Source: RQOF01 sp964461135
GTDB taxonomy: Bacteria > Calditrichota > Calditrichia > RBG-13-44-9
Assembly (NCBI GenBank): GCA_964461135.1
Contig: CAYWTB010000086.1
Location: 1 to 19,571, forward strand
Reading direction: 5' to 3'
DNA length: 19,571 bases
The position numbers and the translations under genes were made by a program. Of the stretch, positions 17,023 through 19,571 are shown piece after piece. The number at the start of each line of letters is the position of its first letter. Positions within the stretch are counted from its first letter, which is position 1. A model generated the notes under the pieces. The model was not told where the DNA came from. It worked only from the letters and a program-made list of their open reading frames with translations, and did not search any database.

Positions 17023-17051
17023 ATGGTACTGAACTAATTTGAAAATGTCAA
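17023..17051 (-). promoter_or_regulatory. Sigma70-type promoter of the receptor-glpD-gntR operon
   Basis: On the minus strand a perfect -35 TTGACA (17051-17046) is followed after exactly 17 bases by TACCAT (17028-17023), four of six matches to TATAAT. Transcription would start near 17016, inside the predicted operator, giving a 5' leader of about 130 nt before the receptor start. The gap between glpT (stop at 17171) and this promoter is AT-rich with no clear terminator hairpin. Confidence 0.6.
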
Positions 17052-17170
17052 GTCTTTTCATCAAAATTTTAACATTTATTTCCTATTCTCTTTAAGCTTT
17101 AAATTTACAAAAATTTTATTCATTACAAATTTTAGATAGAAAACATGCTTTGCCTTAAAGAATTTATGGA

Positions 17171-18523
17171 TCAGGCTCTTGGTTTTATTTTCCAGGTAAA
17201 TGCCAGAAGCACTATTGATAAAGCCGTACAGGCCATGATTGCGTAAATAACCAGCGACCACCCAACATCCTTACCATATAAATTCCCAAAATAATTCACA
17301 ATCCATCCAAATCCTTTAGCTTGAGTTGTTCTTCCCATATAACCAAAAAGCCCGATAAAGCCTGCGGCGGTTCCTACAGCCTTTTTCGATGTTAAATCTA
17401 GGCCTGATACTCCGAGAAGCATGACCGGTGGATACACAAAAAAGCCCACCACAGCTAAAAAAAACATATCAAGCCAAAGATTCCCGGCAGGATTAAGATA
17501 AATTCCAGTAAACGCTGCAAATATTGGAATCATGCAAAGCAAACTTACCATCCCCCTGCGACCACCTACTCTATCTGACAGCCATCCCATTAAGAGAGTT
17601 GAAGGAATACCTCCAAATTCAATAATTAGAATGGCCAGACCACCCCCTTTTAGGGTGGCTCCTTTTATCTCTCTTAAATAAGTAGGCCCCCAGTCGAGCA
17701 TACTATATCGAACGATATAAACAAAAAAATTTGCCAGGGCAAAAAGCCAGAGGAACTTATTTTTTAAAATATTATCAATAAATAACTCTCTCGTTCCAAG
17801 CTCTTTTTCATGAAGACCAACTTTTTTTTCATCTTCAGTGTATTTTCCCTTAAACTCCTCTATGGGGGGTAATCCCACTGATTGTGGCGTATCTCTTAAC
17901 CGCCAGAAAAGATAACCAGCACCGATGACAGCGATAATACCCGGAAAATAGAATGCGGCCTGCCAGCCATACTGAGAAGCTGCATAAGCAGCAAGAATGC
18001 CTGCAATCCCTCCGCCAATATTATGGGCAACATTCCATATGGCGAACACTGATCCCCGTTCTTTCAAGCCAAACCAATGACCGATGGAACGCCCACATGG
18101 CGGCCAGCCCATACCCTGGATAAAACCATTTAAGGCCCATAAAGTTAAATGAACGGGATAGCTTGCCACACCACCAAAAGTAAAATTGCACACAGCAGTA
18201 AATAATAAACCCACGGCCATAAATTTTTTAGGATTACTGCGGTCAGAGAGTGAGCCCATCAAAAATTTACCTAATCCATAGGCAATTGCTGATATTGCAA
18301 GAATACTCCCGATCATGTTGTGATCGTAATTCAGGGCGTGCTCTATATCCTTTGCCACAGTTGACAGATTGTTGCGTACTAAATAAAAGGTCGCATATCC
18401 AAGAAAGGTTGCTTCAAGCGTGGTCCAACGGTATTTCTTATAGAGTGGTGAAATTCTGTTTTCAGGTACAAGCGGGATGTGAGGAGCAGGCGCAAAAAAA
18501 TGACGTATTTTGGAAAAAAGCAT
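17171..18523 (-). CDS. glpT: Glycerol-3-phosphate:phosphate antiporter (GlpT-type MFS)
   Basis: An inner-membrane organophosphate:phosphate antiporter of the major facilitator superfamily, 450 aa, close to the usual GlpT length and expected to have 12 transmembrane helices. It follows E. coli GlpT closely in key segments: FFAPAPH near the N-terminus, YLVRNN, KFLMGSLSDRSNP, GWFQ-like NGFIQGMGWPPCGRS, WNVAHNIGGG, RDTPQSVGLPPIEE and VRYSMLDWGPTYL. Residues aligning with the known substrate-site Arg45, Lys80, His165 and Arg269 are present as R50, K86, H167 and R272. The ATG at 18523 is chosen because GGAG lies five bases upstream; an ATG four codons earlier has none. It is 41 bp after the HAD gene with no terminator between, so the two are probably co-transcribed. 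Related hexose-phosphate transporters cannot be fully excluded, but the motifs and glpD favour G3P. Confidence 0.95.
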   Translation of the reverse strand: MLFSKIRHFFAPAPHIPLVPENRISPLYKKYRWTTLEATFLGYATFYLVRNNLSTVAKDIEHALNYDHNMIGSILAISAIAYGLGKFLMGSLSDRSNPKKFMAVGLLFTAVCNFTFGGVASYPVHLTLWALNGFIQGMGWPPCGRSIGHWFGLKERGSVFAIWNVAHNIGGGIAGILAAYAASQYGWQAAFYFPGIIAVIGAGYLFWRLRDTPQSVGLPPIEEFKGKYTEDEKKVGLHEKELGTRELFIDNILKNKFLWLFALANFFVYIVRYSMLDWGPTYLREIKGATLKGGGLAILIIEFGGIPSTLLMGWLSDRVGGRRGMVSLLCMIPIFAAFTGIYLNPAGNLWLDMFFLAVVGFFVYPPVMLLGVSGLDLTSKKAVGTAAGFIGLFGYMGRTTQAKGFGWIVNYFGNLYGKDVGWSLVIYAIMACTALSIVLLAFTWKIKPRA

Positions 18524-18533
18524 AATTTCTCCC
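18524..18533 (-). promoter_or_regulatory. Shine-Dalgarno that decides the glpT start
   Basis: GGGAGAA (18533-18527) includes GGAG five bases before the ATG at 18523. The earlier ATG at 18535 overlaps this site and has no Shine-Dalgarno of its own, so the shorter protein is preferred. Confidence 0.65.
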
Positions 18534-18564
18534 ATAGGTAAATAGTTTTAAATATAGAATTAAG

Positions 18565-19470
18565 CTACCTCACATCTCTTGTTTTATTTATTCTGATGCC
18601 AAATGCTTCAGAGGAGACAGAAGGGAAATCGAGATTGGGAATATCCTTTATTCTCACTATTAACCAATTGTTTTTCAGGGCATAATCAGCAATGCTTTCT
18701 ACCTGATCAGGAGCGATGTGTTCATCTGGATTGACAATCATTCGTAATCCTCGGCTGAATTCGATCATCTCTTTATCACCGCGGCTATTTCCTGCAACCA
18801 AGAGTGGAACATCCTGAACAAATGTTTCAATGGCTTCCTTTTTGCCATGGTCTTGAGGAACCGGCGGTACAATCTCATCTGTAATGATCCCGTTTCTAAT
18901 CACCGATTTTACTCCAATAATATGCGTTATTGGAATCTTAAACTCTTTTGAAAGAAATTGTTGATACATTCCTTCAGGCGATGCTGTCACTATCCAAATT
19001 TCAAAATTATTTTCTTTTAAGAGAGTGATGAGTCTGTGCATCGGCTCAAATATTTTATTTGAATAATACTTCTTGAAACAGTCTTCCCCCAGATCCCTAT
19101 AAAACTGAAGTGATTTCCCTGCCATATAAAGAACTCTGTTTTGAACATAAGGAATGGATACATTTGACTGTTTTACCATTTTTTTAATTAATTCCTGTTT
19201 TTGATTTGGGTGTTCTTTTGCATATAAATACATGCATTCATCCGCTAGATAATGCGGCGCTTGACCAAGCACCGTACCATCACCATCAAAAACGGCAATT
19301 TTTCTCCCTTCTTCATTTTCTGTAATTATTAAAAATACCTGTAATTGCTGGTTAGCTTTTTCGGTGAATCCTTCAACAGGGCGAAAATTTACTTCTGCTA
19401 TCGCAGAGCCTGTTACAAATAAAATGAAGAAAACGATAAAACAATATTTTCGGTAACTAAACAAACTCAT
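18565..19470 (-). CDS. Secreted HAD-superfamily phosphatase (phosphoserine phosphatase-like)
   Basis: A 301-aa exported hydrolase. A hydrophobic signal sequence (about residues 8-25, ending SAIAE) directs it to the periplasm. All four HAD motifs are present: motif I FDGDGT (nucleophile D62, acid D64), motif II TAS (162-164), motif III Lys in DHGKKEAI (210-211), and motif IV GNSRGDKEM (D232). The helical segment between motifs I and II is of the C1-cap type seen in phosphoserine phosphatase-like enzymes, a group that includes secreted phosphorylcholine phosphatases. It heads the operon with glpT; AGGAG lies six bases before the ATG. A likely role is releasing phosphate from a headgroup ester or G3P in the periplasm, which could also supply the counter-ion for GlpT. 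The substrate is not determined by the sequence. Confidence 0.88.
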   Translation of the reverse strand: MSLFSYRKYCFIVFFILFVTGSAIAEVNFRPVEGFTEKANQQLQVFLIITENEEGRKIAVFDGDGTVLGQAPHYLADECMYLYAKEHPNQKQELIKKMVKQSNVSIPYVQNRVLYMAGKSLQFYRDLGEDCFKKYYSNKIFEPMHRLITLLKENNFEIWIVTASPEGMYQQFLSKEFKIPITHIIGVKSVIRNGIITDEIVPPVPQDHGKKEAIETFVQDVPLLVAGNSRGDKEMIEFSRGLRMIVNPDEHIAPDQVESIADYALKNNWLIVRIKDIPNLDFPSVSSEAFGIRINKTRDVR

Positions 19471-19571
19471 AAGGTACTCCTATTTAAGTAATTAATATTC
19501 AATAACTTAAATATATATAAAAGGTTCATCACAAAAATGAGTACCTACAAAATTAGGTAAACGATTATGTT
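19471..19571 (-). promoter_or_regulatory. AT-rich upstream region of the HAD-glpT operon
   Basis: This 101-bp segment holds the Shine-Dalgarno AGGAG (19481-19477) and an inverted repeat TACCTA/TAGGTA (19542-19547 and 19554-19559) with a 6-base loop. A run of TATATA suits a -10 element, but no matching -35 stands out. No HutC-type operator matching that at 17007-17018 is seen. The word GTAAACGAT at 19557-19565 repeats the first nine bases of the window. The region continues beyond the window, so the promoter may lie outside. Confidence 0.3.

Noticed and set aside
17052..17170. Intrinsic terminator after glpT
   Set aside because: The segment is AT-rich with short imperfect palindromes such as the one around 17092-17103, but none has a GC stem plus T-run on the minus strand.

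Overview
This window looks like chromosomal DNA from a Gram-negative member of the FCB superphylum (Calditrichota, KSB1, Marinimicrobia or Ignavibacteria-like). The basis is its low GC content, three proteins ending in type IX secretion (T9SS)/FlgD-like C-terminal domains, a PorV/PorQ-family outer-membrane protein, and a TonB-dependent receptor with an N-terminal carboxypeptidase-regulatory-like domain. The exact phylum is inferred. All ten convincing genes lie on the minus strand, so transcription runs from high to low coordinates.

Layout in transcription order. (1) 19470-17171: a secreted HAD phosphatase, then a GlpT-type glycerol-3-phosphate (G3P) antiporter. (2) A 282-bp regulatory gap holding a good sigma70-type promoter and a perfect GntR/HutC-class operator. 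(3) 16888-7374: TonB-dependent receptor, a 1057-aa secreted protein with FN3-like and T9SS-like domains, a PorV-like outer-membrane protein, FAD-dependent G3P dehydrogenase (glpD) and a GntR/HutC regulator, packed with short gaps or overlaps as one operon. (4) 7208-49: a LamG/lamin-tail T9SS cargo protein followed by a terminator-like hairpin, then a second T9SS-type protein, a parvulin-type peptidyl-prolyl isomerase (possibly a lipoprotein), and a secreted glycerophosphodiester phosphodiesterase (GDPD).

The genes form a coherent pathway. The receptor would bring a glycerophosphodiester, or a related phospholipid breakdown product, across the outer membrane. Secreted GDPD would release G3P, and the HAD enzyme could release phosphate from a headgroup ester. 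GlpT would import G3P in exchange for phosphate, and GlpD would oxidise it to dihydroxyacetone phosphate. The GntR protein would control the receptor operon through the operator at its promoter. No SusD homologue is present; the surface partner may instead be the 1057-aa protein with its PorV-like neighbour. The individual enzyme calls are strong. The integrated uptake system, its substrate and its regulation are inference.

No tRNA, rRNA, CRISPR array or insertion sequence was seen, and no gap exceeds 300 bp. The window edges hold short repeats: a 26-bp-period duplication at 1-45 and a related 9-bp word at the far end.
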